DNA of 64,000 nucleotides from Streptomyces flavotricini (GCF_020639365.1 NZ_JAINUL010000001.1:8450546-8514545); one strand, 5' to 3'. Shown: positions 24,795 to 33,890, numbered from the stretch's first letter. Notes: generated by a model not told the origin, from the letters alone. Numbers and translations are program-made.

Positions 24795-24998
24795 ATGGAC
24801 TTCGCCCGCACCATCAAGAAGGCCGTCCCCCGCCAGCGGGTCATCCTCACCGTGCACGAAATGAAGCGCCTCGAACGCGGCACCGCCGAACTCCCGGCCG
24901 TCACCGAACTCCTGGCCATCGCCGAGGACCTACGCCACCACGACATCCAGACGGACCATCGATTCACCCTGAAAGGAATTTTCAACAGTGAGCAGTAA
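24795..24998 (+). pseudogene. Fragment of a serine recombinase (resolvase)
   Basis: The frame reads DFARTIKKAVPRQRVILTVH followed by EMKRLERGTAELPAVTELLA and LKGIF. It resembles the helical stretch of resolvase catalytic domains around VHEMKRLGRxxAEL, whose Arg contacts DNA. The catalytic Ser region and the DNA-binding domain are missing. Its end overlaps the start of the CdtB-like toxin gene by 11 bases. Confidence 0.45.
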
Positions 24999-26304
24999 AG
25001 CTCATTCGAGTCGATTGCAGAAACGCTTCCCTCTCATAGGGGCTCTGCTCTGCATTCTCAGTATGCTCATCCTGATTCCCGCGTCACCGGCCCAGGCTCA
25101 ACCGACTCCATTCACAAGTATCAACCTGGTGACCTGGAACTCTCTCGGTCAAAACTGGAGCAGCGTCGCCGCCCTCCTGAGCCGTGGACACGGTCGGGAG
25201 AACCAGTTGGCGGTAATCCAGGAGGCAGGCCCCGCGCCCGCCGAGATGCAGGACTTCGGCGTCGTGGCGGAACGAACGTTCGGCAACGTGACGTACCAAG
25301 TGCGCCGTTACCGCTGGGAAGCGCCCGGCGCGACCTACCAGGTCTACTGGATGAACGGAAACGCCGCCAATGGCGGACGGGTCAACTTCGCCATAGTCGC
25401 AAGGGAAATGGCACTGTCCGTCCTCATCGCGCCGCCCCCGCGCCCCAACACCCGCCCCTCCTTCGGTATCAGGATCGGCCTGGACTACTATTTCAACGTA
25501 CATGCGCCGTCTCCGAACAACGGGCAGGATGCTATTCAAATCCTGTCGAACATCAGCGACACCGTGGCAGCTGTCGACGGCTTGAACTGGACCGCGATAG
25601 GGGATTTCAATGTAAACCCTGGCACCCTTCAGCCCTACATCAACGGAGTATGGCCGACGGTGGGCAGGCGGCCGGTGATCTATCAACCCGGTGTGCCCAC
25701 ACAGGATAGCGGGGGAACTCTTGACTACATGGTGTCCAGTCATAGCTTCCCGGGGCTGCGCATGGTCCGTGACGGCCAGATCGGAAGCAGCGACCACTAC
25801 CCGGTGTACAACGAGTTCAATTTGAGTGGCGGGGGGGAGGAATACTACCTTCGGTCCAACAAGTATCCGAATTACACCATGCAGCCAAATGGCAGCCCGT
25901 ACACCGGCGACAGCGTTATTCTCGGATACCCCTCGTCCCCGTTCGATGAATTCGTCTTCTCTGGCTCGTTTTCGAAAGCGAAGGCGGCGGGCGTAGGGGC
26001 GGCAGCGGCACTGACAACGATCAAGGAAGCGGACAGTGGCCTCTGCCTGGACCCGCTCGGGTACGTTTCGCAAGTCAGGGCGAAGCTGGAACTCTACCCG
26101 TGCTCCGGGTCAGTGGATCAGACGTTCTCCACAGACCCCGCCGACACCGGAGGTACCGGCATGAAATCGATGATGATACGTCACGATCTCTCCGGGCTCT
26201 GCCTGAGTGTGTTCGAAAGCAGTACGTCTGCCGAACCGACGTGGATTGGGCTCGACAACTGCAATAAGAACTCGATCAATCAGAGGTTCTCCATCATTGC
26301 GTGA
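24988..26304 (+). CDS. Secreted CdtB-like nuclease fused to a ricin-type lectin region
   Basis: The 438-residue protein starts at GTG 24988 behind AAAGGA. A signal peptide (residues 1-37, ending SPAQA-Q) is followed by a DNase I/CdtB-like domain. It begins LVTWNSLGQNW and keeps IQEAG (Glu79), NFAIVARE, the HA motif (His172), GDFNVNP (Asp206), DSGGTLDY and SDHYPVY (His270), so all catalytic and metal positions of cytolethal distending toxin subunit B have counterparts. Residues about 300-438 carry two ricin-B-like units (SGLCLDPLG ... DQTFS and SGLCLSVFE ... NQRFSII). The gene has clearly lower GC and more A/T-ending codons than its neighbours, suggesting transfer. A non-toxin secreted nuclease is the alternative. 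Confidence 0.85.
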   Translation: MSSKAHSSRLQKRFPLIGALLCILSMLILIPASPAQAQPTPFTSINLVTWNSLGQNWSSVAALLSRGHGRENQLAVIQEAGPAPAEMQDFGVVAERTFGNVTYQVRRYRWEAPGATYQVYWMNGNAANGGRVNFAIVAREMALSVLIAPPPRPNTRPSFGIRIGLDYYFNVHAPSPNNGQDAIQILSNISDTVAAVDGLNWTAIGDFNVNPGTLQPYINGVWPTVGRRPVIYQPGVPTQDSGGTLDYMVSSHSFPGLRMVRDGQIGSSDHYPVYNEFNLSGGGEEYYLRSNKYPNYTMQPNGSPYTGDSVILGYPSSPFDEFVFSGSFSKAKAAGVGAAAALTTIKEADSGLCLDPLGYVSQVRAKLELYPCSGSVDQTFSTDPADTGGTGMKSMMIRHDLSGLCLSVFESSTSAEPTWIGLDNCNKNSINQRFSIIA

Positions 26305-26358
26305 GCGCGTCATGACGCTTGCCTGACCTGAACCTCGGCACTGTTCCGAAACCCTGTC

Positions 26359-26389
26359 ATCGCCCCGCCCGCAACCTGGGCGGGGCGAT
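26359..26389 (+). terminator. Hairpin terminator after the CdtB-like gene
   Basis: ATCGCCCCGCCC (26359-26370) pairs perfectly with GGGCGGGGCGAT (26378-26389) across a seven-base loop, 54 bases after the stop codon. Confidence 0.75.
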
Positions 26390-26469
26390 TCACCTGTCAC
26401 GACGCACCCGATGGATCGATCGCGACATCCGGACCGCCAGCTCGTCGGGCAGACGCTGCCCGGGCACTC

Positions 26470-26760
26470 CTCCCTGGCGGTCCTGTGACGACGGCATCAG
26501 GCAGCGCCTCGGCAATACCCCGATTCAGACGCGTACGTGGAAGGGCTACTGGAGCTACACCATACTGGGCTCCCTGTACGTGGGGTGGATCCCGAGCTGC
26601 CGCCGCGCGTACGCCGAGGTCTCGTGGAACAGCATCACGGGCTGGGGCCCGGGCAACCGCTTCGCGGGCGGGACGATCTACCTGAACGACGAGTACGGCA
26701 ACTCCGTCGGCCGCGCCCCCTTCTCCCCGACAGTCAGGGCAGCACCAACTCCGGACCCGT
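26470..26760 (+). pseudogene. Fragment of a DUF2690-like secreted protein
   Basis: The frame contains RTWKGYWSYTILGSLYVGWI followed by PSCRRAYAEVSWNS and GGTIYLNDEYGNSVGRAPFS. This resembles the core of DUF2690 proteins (L.YS..C.A.WA.). There is no start codon with a ribosome binding site and no signal peptide, and the frame becomes low-complexity afterwards. Confidence 0.4.
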
Positions 26761-26935
26761 CACCATCGACGCCGTACCGGTCAACTCCACCGATATCAGG
26801 CCGAGTTCAACGCCGTCATCGCGATCCGCGCCGACGAGACAGACAAGACCGGCAAGCACACCCCCGGCAAGGTGATCACCAGCCTCACCACCGGGACCGA
26901 CGGCGCCGCCACCGTCCCCCTCGACGTCACGCTTA

Positions 26936-27802
26936 AGACCGTGTCCTATGTGGTGAGGCGGAGGAGTCGTTTGTAGCAGCAGAGGGCGGCGGCGAGGCCG
27001 AGGAAGGCCAGGTAGTTGCGGGGGTTGCGTTCGTAGCGGTGGTTGAGCCGGCGGTAGCCGGTCAGCCAGGACATGGTCTGCTCGATCACCCACCGCCGAC
27101 GCCCTAACCGTTCGCTGGACTCGATTCCTTTGCGGCGATGCGGACGCCGATGCGTTTGCCGCGGAGCCATTTTCGCAGCTCAGGAATGTCGTAGGCCTTG
27201 TCCGCGTGCAGTTTCCGGGGCTTGAGGTGGCGGCCGCGGTGGGGGTCGTGTCTCGTTTGGTGACCGAGCACCATGGGCTTCAGGGCCTGGCTGTCGTGGG
27301 TGTTGGCGGCCGAGAGGCCGACGAGGAGGGGCAGTCCGGCCGCATCCGACAGGACGTGCATCTTGGAACCGGGCTTGCCCCGGTCCACGGGGCTCGGACC
27401 TGTGAGTTCGCCCCCTTTTTGGCCCTCACGTGGGCGGAGTCGAGGACGGCTCGGGAGAGATCGAGGAGCCCGGCGTCGTCGAGCCGGTGCAGGATCTCCT
27501 CGTGCAGCCGGCCCCAGACCCCGGCCCTCGACCAGATCAGGAACCGGCGATGGGCCGTCGACTTCGATATCCCGAAGCACGGTGGCAGGGCCCGCCAGGC
27601 ACACCCGGAGACCAGTACGTAGATGATCGCCGCGAACAGCGTCTCATCAGGCGTGTCCCGCGTCCCGCCGCCCTGCGGCCGCACCCTTGACGACGGGATC
27701 AACGGCTTCGCGATCTCCCACAACCCGTCCGGAACAATCCAACTCCACGTACCCCGCCCCATGGACTACCCAACGACCGCCTCACCACATAGGACACGGT
27801 CT
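26936..27802 (-). mobile_element. IS5-family element (IS427-like) with perfect 23-bp inverted repeats
   Basis: Positions 26936-26958 and the reverse complement of 27780-27802 are identical (AGACCGTGTCCTATGTGGTG and three more bases). TA flanks both sides (26934-26935 and 27803-27804), the target duplication of this group. The 867-bp element encodes one transposase on the minus strand in overlapping frames. Confidence 0.85.
26946..27762 (-). pseudogene. IS5-family transposase encoded in shifted frames
   Basis: The first frame starts at ATG 27762 (SWIVPDGLWEIAKPLIPSSR) and runs to AVLDSAHVRAKKG. There, at about 27415, an A-run followed by a G-run (AAAAAGGGGG on the coding strand) lies where IS427-type elements use programmed -1 frameshifting. 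The second frame continues GPSPVDRGKPGSKMHVLSDA to VRIAAKESS. A further shift near 27125 is needed to reach ERLGRRRWVIEQTMSWLTGY and the end at 26946. The first shift may be functional; the second looks like a mutation. Confidence 0.75.
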
Positions 27803-27959
27803 TAGTGAAAAAGGTCCCGGCGATCGGCACGGACGACGTCCTGCCCGCCGAGGACGAGGGCGCGGTCTTCGCGAACTACGGCCCGTGCTACCAGTCCGGC
27901 GCGAACGGCGAGCGACAGCTCGCTCGCCGCTGACCCGCCGACTGTAGGAGGTGCGCGCC

Positions 27960-28217
27960 GTGACCCTCTTCCTGATCCTCGCCATCGTGGCCATCGCGCT
28001 GGGCATCATTGGCGTCGCCGTCGAAAACTTGCAGGTACGGCTGAGGGCCATCAGTCCGCTCCGCAGGAGCGGCCGTCCGGTTCAGGGGAGAGACGTGACC
28101 ACGCCGGGCAAGCAGTTGAACGTTGATGCGTTGTCGAATGCCGGCGCGGACTCGCTGGCTGAGCCGCCTCGATTCCGGAACCAGATGTCACTCTCACCTT
28201 CGAGCTGGAAATCGTAG
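27960..28217 (+). pseudogene. Small hydrophobic membrane protein, 3' end replaced
   Basis: GTG 27960 follows AGGAGG and opens TLFLILAIVAIALGIIGVAV, the start of the short one- or two-helix hydrophobic proteins common in Streptomyces. After about 24 residues the sequence turns polar and unrelated and overlaps the 3' end of the opposing gene, so the original C-terminus appears lost. Confidence 0.45.
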
Positions 28218-29125
28218 CGGAGCGCGGCGCGCAGGAGGATCGACACACCGCGCTGTCGGAGGTCCCTCATGTTCGCCGTAAACCTCAGGGGCCCGGGGAC
28301 CCAGTCATAGAATCGGCGGTCATTTGACATGCCTACCGGATAGACGTCCTCGAGACTGGAGAGGGCGGTCGGCAGCGAGGCCCCTGCCAGCCACTCGCCG
28401 GAGCTGAGCATGATGGTCACTTCGACGGACTCCCAGCTCTTCGACCACTTATCGTCCGCGGCCCAGATCGGGTGGTAGAAACCGGTCGATCCAGATACAA
28501 AGGCTCTCACTCGAAGAACGGGGCTGACCTCGAAGACCGTCCGTCTCGTGTACTCCATGCGCTCAGGCGGAAGGATGAACGTCATCGCGAGGCCTACCGT
28601 GCCATTGAGGAGGGCGTCGCCGGTGTAGCCGATGTGTCCAAAGATCCGAAGGGGATCCTGATCGATGTCGTAGAAGAGGCCCGGGTCACTCGAAAACCCG
28701 CTCATCGAGGCCCTCCATAGTTCGCCCACGTGATCGGGCTGCCCCAGGAGCGGTGGGAAGTGAAGGATCGGGTCTTGCGGTACAAAGATCGGTCCGTCGT
28801 GCGGCACGATTGACCCGTACGGGCCGTGTCTCACGACCGGGTCGTCCACCGGCTGCCACGCAGTGCCTTTGAGCCTGTCGAACTCAGGCGTGATCCGCTC
28901 TCTCTGGGCGCGACCACGCTCCTCCAGATCCGGGATCGCGGACATTAGCGCCTCACGGGTCTCCTTGGCGAGCGACTTCCGGATCTCTGTGAGCGTGTCG
29001 TAACCCTTCGGAATTCTGTCCGCCGCAATAGAGGCGTTGAGCGCGTCGATCGTCTCCTTTTCCCTAGCGGTGAGCTGTACCCGGTCGTTGTACGCGGTTT
29101 TGATGGCCTGTCTCGCTGAACTCAT
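28082..29125 (-). CDS. Hypothetical protein, family not recognised
   Basis: The 347-residue protein starts at ATG 29125 behind GGAAGGGA. Residues 1-90 are charged and helical, possibly coiled coil (REKETIDALNASIAADRIPK). The rest is beta-rich and aromatic (GFYHPIWAADDKWSKSWESV, RRFYDWVPGPLRFTANMRDL). There is no signal peptide or membrane segment. Codon use is less GC-biased than the neighbours, which fits acquired DNA. Both sides are bounded by mobile-element remnants. No function can be proposed. Confidence 0.65.
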   Translation of the reverse strand: MSSARQAIKTAYNDRVQLTAREKETIDALNASIAADRIPKGYDTLTEIRKSLAKETREALMSAIPDLEERGRAQRERITPEFDRLKGTAWQPVDDPVVRHGPYGSIVPHDGPIFVPQDPILHFPPLLGQPDHVGELWRASMSGFSSDPGLFYDIDQDPLRIFGHIGYTGDALLNGTVGLAMTFILPPERMEYTRRTVFEVSPVLRVRAFVSGSTGFYHPIWAADDKWSKSWESVEVTIMLSSGEWLAGASLPTALSSLEDVYPVGMSNDRRFYDWVPGPLRFTANMRDLRQRGVSILLRAALRYDFQLEGESDIWFRNRGGSASESAPAFDNASTFNCLPGVVTSLP

Positions 29126-29203
29126 GAATGTCCCTTCCGGAGCTGATGGCTCAGGGCGAAGCGCTTCAAAGTGAAGATATGAGAAGCCGTATTCATACCG
29201 ATC

Positions 29204-29530
29204 ATCGTGTGTGGCGATCGAACGGGTTTCCTGATCGGGTGATCTCGGGATGGTCGGCGCATGAGGGCAGGGCCTCTTGGTAGCTCGGAGGTGTTAAGTC
29301 CAACCGAGTGCCCAGGAGACCGTGCTGTCACAGTTGCACGGGCTCCTGGCTTTGTCGTTCAACTTGCTAGCCGTGTCGTGCGATTGCCTCGCCCATATGC
29401 ACGGGAAGGCGGCGGACCAGCCGACTGGCAGCGGGTGTACCCGTCCGACATGACTGACGCGGAATGGGCGGCGGTGCGGTCGCAGCTGCCGGTGCCAGCC
29501 TGGAGGGCAAGGGCGGTAAGCCGAGAGCCA
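29204..29530 (+). pseudogene. IS5-type remnant, left of the multicopper oxidase
   Basis: Transposase N-terminus YPSDMTDAEWAAVRSQLPVP (about 29440-29500) breaks off immediately. The 200 bases before it are recognisably homologous to 32140-32345, including GGCAGGGCC-TTGGTAGCTCGG. The catalytic domain is missing. It has the same orientation as the remnant right of the oxidase. Confidence 0.6.
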
Positions 29531-29641
29531 CTGCCACCGGCCGATGATTCGGCCCCCTTCGCGAGCACGGGCCGGAGCTGTTTGCGGTAGACCGCGTCCG
29601 TGGTGGCCGGACTGCTGGGGGCGACCACGGACGCTGACCCG

Positions 29642-31645
29642 TCAGTGGTCCTGCTTGCGCCTGCCTCCGATTTGGTACGGCCGCATCATCTCGTTGTCCT
29701 CGTGCTCGACGATGTGACAGTGCCAGACGAAGCGGCCAGGGTGGTCGAACCGGGCCTTCACCCGGGTGATTTCTCCTGGATAGGCGATCACGGTGTCTTT
29801 GAAGCCGCGTTCCCAGCTCTCCGGCGGAATGGGTGACCCGCTGAACGGTTGCCGGTCCACCACCTCGAACGCCACTTCGTGGATGTGGATCGGGTGGGCG
29901 TCCACAGTGAAGTTGTGCAGCTCCCATGTTTCGGTCGCGTTCAGCCTTGGGTTCTCCGTGACCGGGTCGGCCCAGGCGAGTGCCACCGGATTGCCGGCCG
30001 CGTCGAGCGTCCCGAGCAAGTTCTGGACAGGTGTTCCCGGTGGCACCAGGGGGCTGCTGGAATTCGCCTCGGTGAGAGAGAGCCGACGGGTCACGCTCGC
30101 CGAGCCGAGTGGCCTGATCCTGGGCAGCCTGAGCCGGTCCGGCGGGACGCTGGTGTCCTTGCTCGCCAGCGGGCCGACCACGAATTTCATCACCTGCCCG
30201 GTGGTGGCCGGGTCTGCCACGGGGAAGGCCACGCCTGGTTCGCCCCGGCCGAAGGGTTCGTCCGCGCCCTCGTTGATGAGGTATAGCTCGGTCCCTTCCG
30301 GGATCCCGGTGAAGTCGACGATGACGTCGGCCCGCTCCGCGTTGGCCAACAGCAGCCGCTCCAGCTGCACCGGTGCGGGGAGGAATCCGCCTTCGTTGCC
30401 GATCTGCCAGAACGGTACGGCCGACTGGGCCGGCCGGGCGGTCGGGGTGTTCGCGATCTTCAGGATGAGGAACCGGGCATTGCATCCGTTGAGGAAGCGC
30501 AGCCTGTAGCGACGCGGTTCGACTTCGAGCTTCGGCCATGTCCGGCCGTTGACCACCATGGTGTTGGCGAAGAATTCGGGGTTCCAGATGGGGGACACGT
30601 CTGTGGTGGGAATGTACGGCCCCGCGAACCCGTCGAAGAATTCCCGGCTCGTGGGGTAGAACAGCGAGCCGTCCGAGTTGAACGAGCGGTCCTGGATGGC
30701 CAGGGGGATCTCGTGGTATCGGGTGCCCGGCGGATCGCTGAAGGCGGGCGCCGGTCCGGGCAGCTTCCCCTTGGGCAGGTCGGACTCGCCGCCGCGGAGC
30801 AGATAGAACCCGGCGGGTCCGGCGTAGACGTTGAGCCGGGTCAAGCCCAGGGTGTGATCGTGGAACCAGAGGGTCGATGCCCGCTGGTCGTTGGCGTACT
30901 GGAAGGTCGCGGTACCCGGCTCCCACTTCAGGCCGTGCGCTTCGGCGAACTTCTCCCGGAACTCGTCGTAGAACGAGCCCACGGTGGCGAATTCAGGAGG
31001 AATGTTGTTCGCGCGCGGCAGGTACCACGCTTCGGTGTAGCCGTCGCTCTCCTCGGTGGAATGCCCGCCGTGCAGGTGAGTGACGATCGGCACCGGGCCG
31101 GTATATGGACCCGGCGTCGATGTGAAGGTCGGCCGGGAATCACGCCCGGCGTCTCCGCCCGGCGGATTCGCCCAGTGCAGGGTGGGGTCGACCGCCAGCA
31201 GGTGCGGGAGGAAACGGCCCTGGCTGTCGACGAGATCGTTCACCCAGGTGACCCGGACAGGCCGGTTGGTCTTGGCCTCGATGGTGAACGACGGGTAGTT
31301 GAACGTGCTGTTGTCCCCGAGCGAGCCGTATCCCCACAGAGTGGTGGACGGTAGAGTGGGAGGCAGTACCTGCTGGCTGAACTGCCGGACGCCGATGACG
31401 TACGTGTCGATGCCGTGCCGCTCCGAGTGGTGGGCCTTCGGCATCACCGGCGGGATCAATAGGTTGGTGACGTACTTCGGAATGGTCGTGGGGTCCAGGG
31501 TGGGGACCGGGAACGTGCCGACAGCCCCGGCCCCTGGGGCCGCCCCGGTCCCCTTCGGGAGTGCCACGGCTCCACTGGGTCCTGGAAGAACCAGTGACGC
31601 CCCGCCAGCGGCTCCGGCTACGAGCACGTCTCTTCGCGCGATCAT
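29642..31645 (-). CDS. Multicopper oxidase (bilirubin oxidase / CotA-like)
   Basis: ATG 31645 follows AAGGCGAG and gives 667 residues opening MIARRDVLVAGAAGGASLVL, a twin-arginine-type export signal; ATG 31681 is a longer alternative. All four copper-binding blocks are present: HLHGGHSTE, WFHDHTLGLTRLN, HPIHIHEVAFEV and HCHIVEHEDNEMM. The Met in the last block is the likely axial type 1 copper ligand. It should oxidise phenolic or metal substrates with O2 outside the cell. It lies between two IS5-type remnants in the same orientation, so it may have been carried as a cassette. Confidence 0.93.
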   Translation of the reverse strand: MIARRDVLVAGAAGGASLVLPGPSGAVALPKGTGAAPGAGAVGTFPVPTLDPTTIPKYVTNLLIPPVMPKAHHSERHGIDTYVIGVRQFSQQVLPPTLPSTTLWGYGSLGDNSTFNYPSFTIEAKTNRPVRVTWVNDLVDSQGRFLPHLLAVDPTLHWANPPGGDAGRDSRPTFTSTPGPYTGPVPIVTHLHGGHSTEESDGYTEAWYLPRANNIPPEFATVGSFYDEFREKFAEAHGLKWEPGTATFQYANDQRASTLWFHDHTLGLTRLNVYAGPAGFYLLRGGESDLPKGKLPGPAPAFSDPPGTRYHEIPLAIQDRSFNSDGSLFYPTSREFFDGFAGPYIPTTDVSPIWNPEFFANTMVVNGRTWPKLEVEPRRYRLRFLNGCNARFLILKIANTPTARPAQSAVPFWQIGNEGGFLPAPVQLERLLLANAERADVIVDFTGIPEGTELYLINEGADEPFGRGEPGVAFPVADPATTGQVMKFVVGPLASKDTSVPPDRLRLPRIRPLGSASVTRRLSLTEANSSSPLVPPGTPVQNLLGTLDAAGNPVALAWADPVTENPRLNATETWELHNFTVDAHPIHIHEVAFEVVDRQPFSGSPIPPESWERGFKDTVIAYPGEITRVKARFDHPGRFVWHCHIVEHEDNEMMRPYQIGGRRKQDH

Positions 31646-31865
31646 TTCTCTCGCCTTCTGCAGCCCGACGGCGCGTATCATTTCCGCACCAGATGTTATG
31701 GGTCACGCACAGTGAGTAATGGGACGACGCATGGCGTGTCGGCGGACCGGCGGTACCGGGCGGCGTGCGGGCTGTAGTCGGCGCGGTGACGGCCCGGATC
31801 CGCTACCGCGATTTTCGGACCTGGCATAGGGTAATGACGGATTGTGATCGCTGAATGCCGGTGGC

Positions 31866-32110
31866 ATGCGGGATCCGGAGGACGCGGGCGTGACTGCTGA
31901 GCGCCGGGCGTTTTGTGAAGGGATCCGGCTGAAAGCCGGTGGGCTGTTCGCGGCGGGTGAGAAGACCGCGGTGATCGCGAATGAATTGCGGGTGAGTGTG
32001 CGGTCGGTGGAACGCCAGTGGCGTGCCTGGCGCGAGGGCGGGCTGGGTCACCGCCTACGGCGCACCGGTCGCACCCTGGAGCCGGCCACCACTCCAGCCA
32101 GGAACCCGGA
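31866..32110 (+). pseudogene. N-terminal fragment of an IS630-type transposase
   Basis: The frame from ATG 31866 encodes a helix-turn-helix: RLKAGGLFAAGEKTAVIANE, LRVSVRSVERQWRAWREGGL. Similarity stops near 32100, where the IS5-type remnant begins. No catalytic domain remains. Confidence 0.65.
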
Positions 32111-32139
32111 CCAGATGTCCGTTGGTTCGAAGTCGTATC

Positions 32140-32680
32140 CCAACCGATCTTGGAGCGAGGGGGTCGAACGGACTTCCCGGTCGGGTGAGCTTTGGGGGCC
32201 TGGTGTGTGAAGGCAGGGCCGCTTGGTAGCTCGGGGGTGCGAACCGATCCGAGCACTTCCGGGAGGCCCTGTTGTCGTTGTTGTACTCGCCCGCGCCTGC
32301 CCAGTTCAACTCGTCCGCGGTGTAGTGCGATTGTCTCGCGCATGTGTACGGGAACGCGGCTGAGCATCCGGAGCGGGTACGGCGGTATCCCTCGGGTATG
32401 ACGGACGCGGAGTGGGCGGCCGTGCGCCCGCTGTTGCCAGTCCCGGCCTGGCTGGAGGGCCGGGGCGGGCAGCCCGAGGGCTACTGCCACCGTCAGATGC
32501 TGGACGCGATCCGCTACCTCGTCGCGGGCGGGATCTCCTGGCGGTCGATGCCGGTGGACTTCCCCGCCTGGGCCCGGGTCTATGCCTTCTTCCGGCGCTG
32601 GCGCGAGAACGAGCTGATCGCCGAGTTCCACGACCGGCTGCGGGAGAACGTTCGAAAGCGGGAAGGCCGCGAGGCGGCAG
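32140..32680 (+). pseudogene. IS5-type remnant, right of the multicopper oxidase
   Basis: From ATG 32344 the N-terminal half of an IS5-family transposase is readable: RRYPSGMTDAEWAAVRPLLP, YCHRQMLDAIRYLVAGGISW, FFRRWRENELIAEFHDRLRE. It ends near 32675, directly against the C-terminus of a universal stress protein gene. The catalytic Asp/Glu residues are gone. Confidence 0.7.
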
Positions 32681-32837
32681 CGCCGACCAGGTGCTGCTGT
32701 CCGAGGCCTCGGACGCCCAACTGGTTGTCGTCGGCCGCCGGGTCCGGGAGTCGGCGGTGGGTACGCGCATCGGTTCGGTGGCCCATGCCGTGCTCCACCA
32801 CCCGGCCTGCCCCGTTGCCGTCGTCCCGCACCACTGA
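32681..32837 (+). pseudogene. C-terminal fragment of a universal stress protein
   Basis: The frame reads DQVLLSEASDAQLVVVGRRV followed by GTRIGSVAHAVLHHPACPVA and VVPHH. This is the last 50 residues of a tandem UspA-domain protein, including the G-2x-G-9x-G(S/T)-type nucleotide loop. The rest has been removed by the IS5-type remnant. It marks the left edge of the low-oxygen gene island. Confidence 0.8.
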
Positions 32838-32904
32838 TCGCCGAGTCGACGGCGAAGCCGGGCACGCCATGGTACGGCGTGCCCGGCCCTTCCGTGGGCG
32901 GCTT

Positions 32905-33629
32905 CTACTCCGCGGCCGCCATCGGGTGCCGACCGGGCGGGGGCAGCGCGTGACTGGCGATCACCGGGGCCTGGACGCGCCTCTCCACGCCCAGCTTGAC
33001 GAAGAGCCGCGAGATGACGTTCTTCACGGTCTTCTCCGCGAGGAACAGCCGCTTGCCGATCTCCCGGTTGGTGAGACCCTCGCTGACCATGAGGAGGATC
33101 TCCTGCTCCCGGTCGGTGAAGCCGGGAAGCCTCGGAACCTGTTCCTCCTTCGGCACGTCGCCGCGCATGCGTGCCATCAGCCGCGTCGTGGCGCCGGGAT
33201 CGAGCATCGACTGTCCGGAGGCCACCGTCCGGACCGCCGTCACCAGGTTGGTTCTGGTGATCCGCTTCAGGACGTAGCCGACGGCCCCGGCCATCGCGGC
33301 GTCCAGGAGTGCCTCCTCGTCGTCGAACGACGTGAGCATCAGGCAGGCCAGCTCCGGCATCCGTGAGCGCAGCTCCCGGCACACGCTCACCCCGTCGCCG
33401 TCCTGGAGCCGTACGTCCAGGAACGCGACCCGGGGCGCAGGGCGGGGATGCGGATCAGTGCCTGTTCCGCCGTGCCCGCCTCACCGACCACGGTCAGGTC
33501 GGGTTCGGCATCCAGGAGGTCGTGTACCCCTTGGCGCACGACCTCGTGGTCGTCGAGCAGGAAGATGCTGATGGGATCGGTCGCGCTACTCGCGCTCGTC
33601 GCGTGGGAGTGGGCGCCGCTGCCGGTCAT
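32905..33629 (-). pseudogene. NarL/DevR-type response regulator with a single-base frameshift
   Basis: The receiver starts at ATG 33629: ISIFLLDDHEVVRQGVHDLL with the acidic pair, then IRIPALRP. At about 33437 one base is missing in a C/G run (GCGCCCCGGGTCG). The protein continues in the next frame as VSVCRELRSRMPELACLMLT through the LuxR helix-turn-helix (EGLTNREIGKRLFLAEKTVK). The phospho-acceptor Asp lies at the break. It is about 80% similar by eye to the intact regulator at 50203. Either this copy is dead or the run was misread. It is divergent from the STAS gene. Confidence 0.8.
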
Positions 33630-33705
33630 GACGCAACTCCTTCGCCTGGTTCGTCCTGAGCGCACGAACATCGGCATCCTGCCTTCCGTACGGGCCGAAC
33701 GGACA

Positions 33706-33782
33706 GGGCCGATCGCCCCTCATCGACCTGCCGCTGCACGCGGCAGGGCCGGTGGGGGCAGAGGAGGAGGGACCTTCGGCCC
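33706..33782. promoter_or_regulatory. Two DosR-like boxes between the regulator and STAS genes
   Basis: GGGCC-GATC-GCCCC (33706-33719) and GGGAC-CTTC-GGCCC (33769-33782) fit GGGNC-N4-GNCCC. They sit in the intergenic region shared by the minus-strand response regulator and the plus-strand STAS gene. Confidence 0.55.
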
Positions 33783-33890
33783 TGTCCGAGGGCCTGCCGG
33801 GCCTTCCCGAGTGCGCTCAGCACCCGATGAACTGCGGGTGCACGGGGAACGGCGCGACTCGACGGAGCCGCACGCAGCGCGGAGGACACC

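Larger units (their letters stand above)
26795..27933 (+). pseudogene. Gene interrupted by an IS5-family element
   Basis: The left part (to 26935) reads AEFNAVIAIRADETDKTGKH and TDGAATVPLDVTLK, a beta-rich domain. The right part (from 27803) reads VKKVPAIGTDDVLPAEDEGA and VFANYGPCYQSGANG, ending at the TGA at 27931-27933. The two lie either side of the insertion at 26936-27802 and look like one disrupted gene. Removing the IS plus one TA does not restore the frame exactly, so further damage has occurred. The family is not recognised. Confidence 0.4.
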
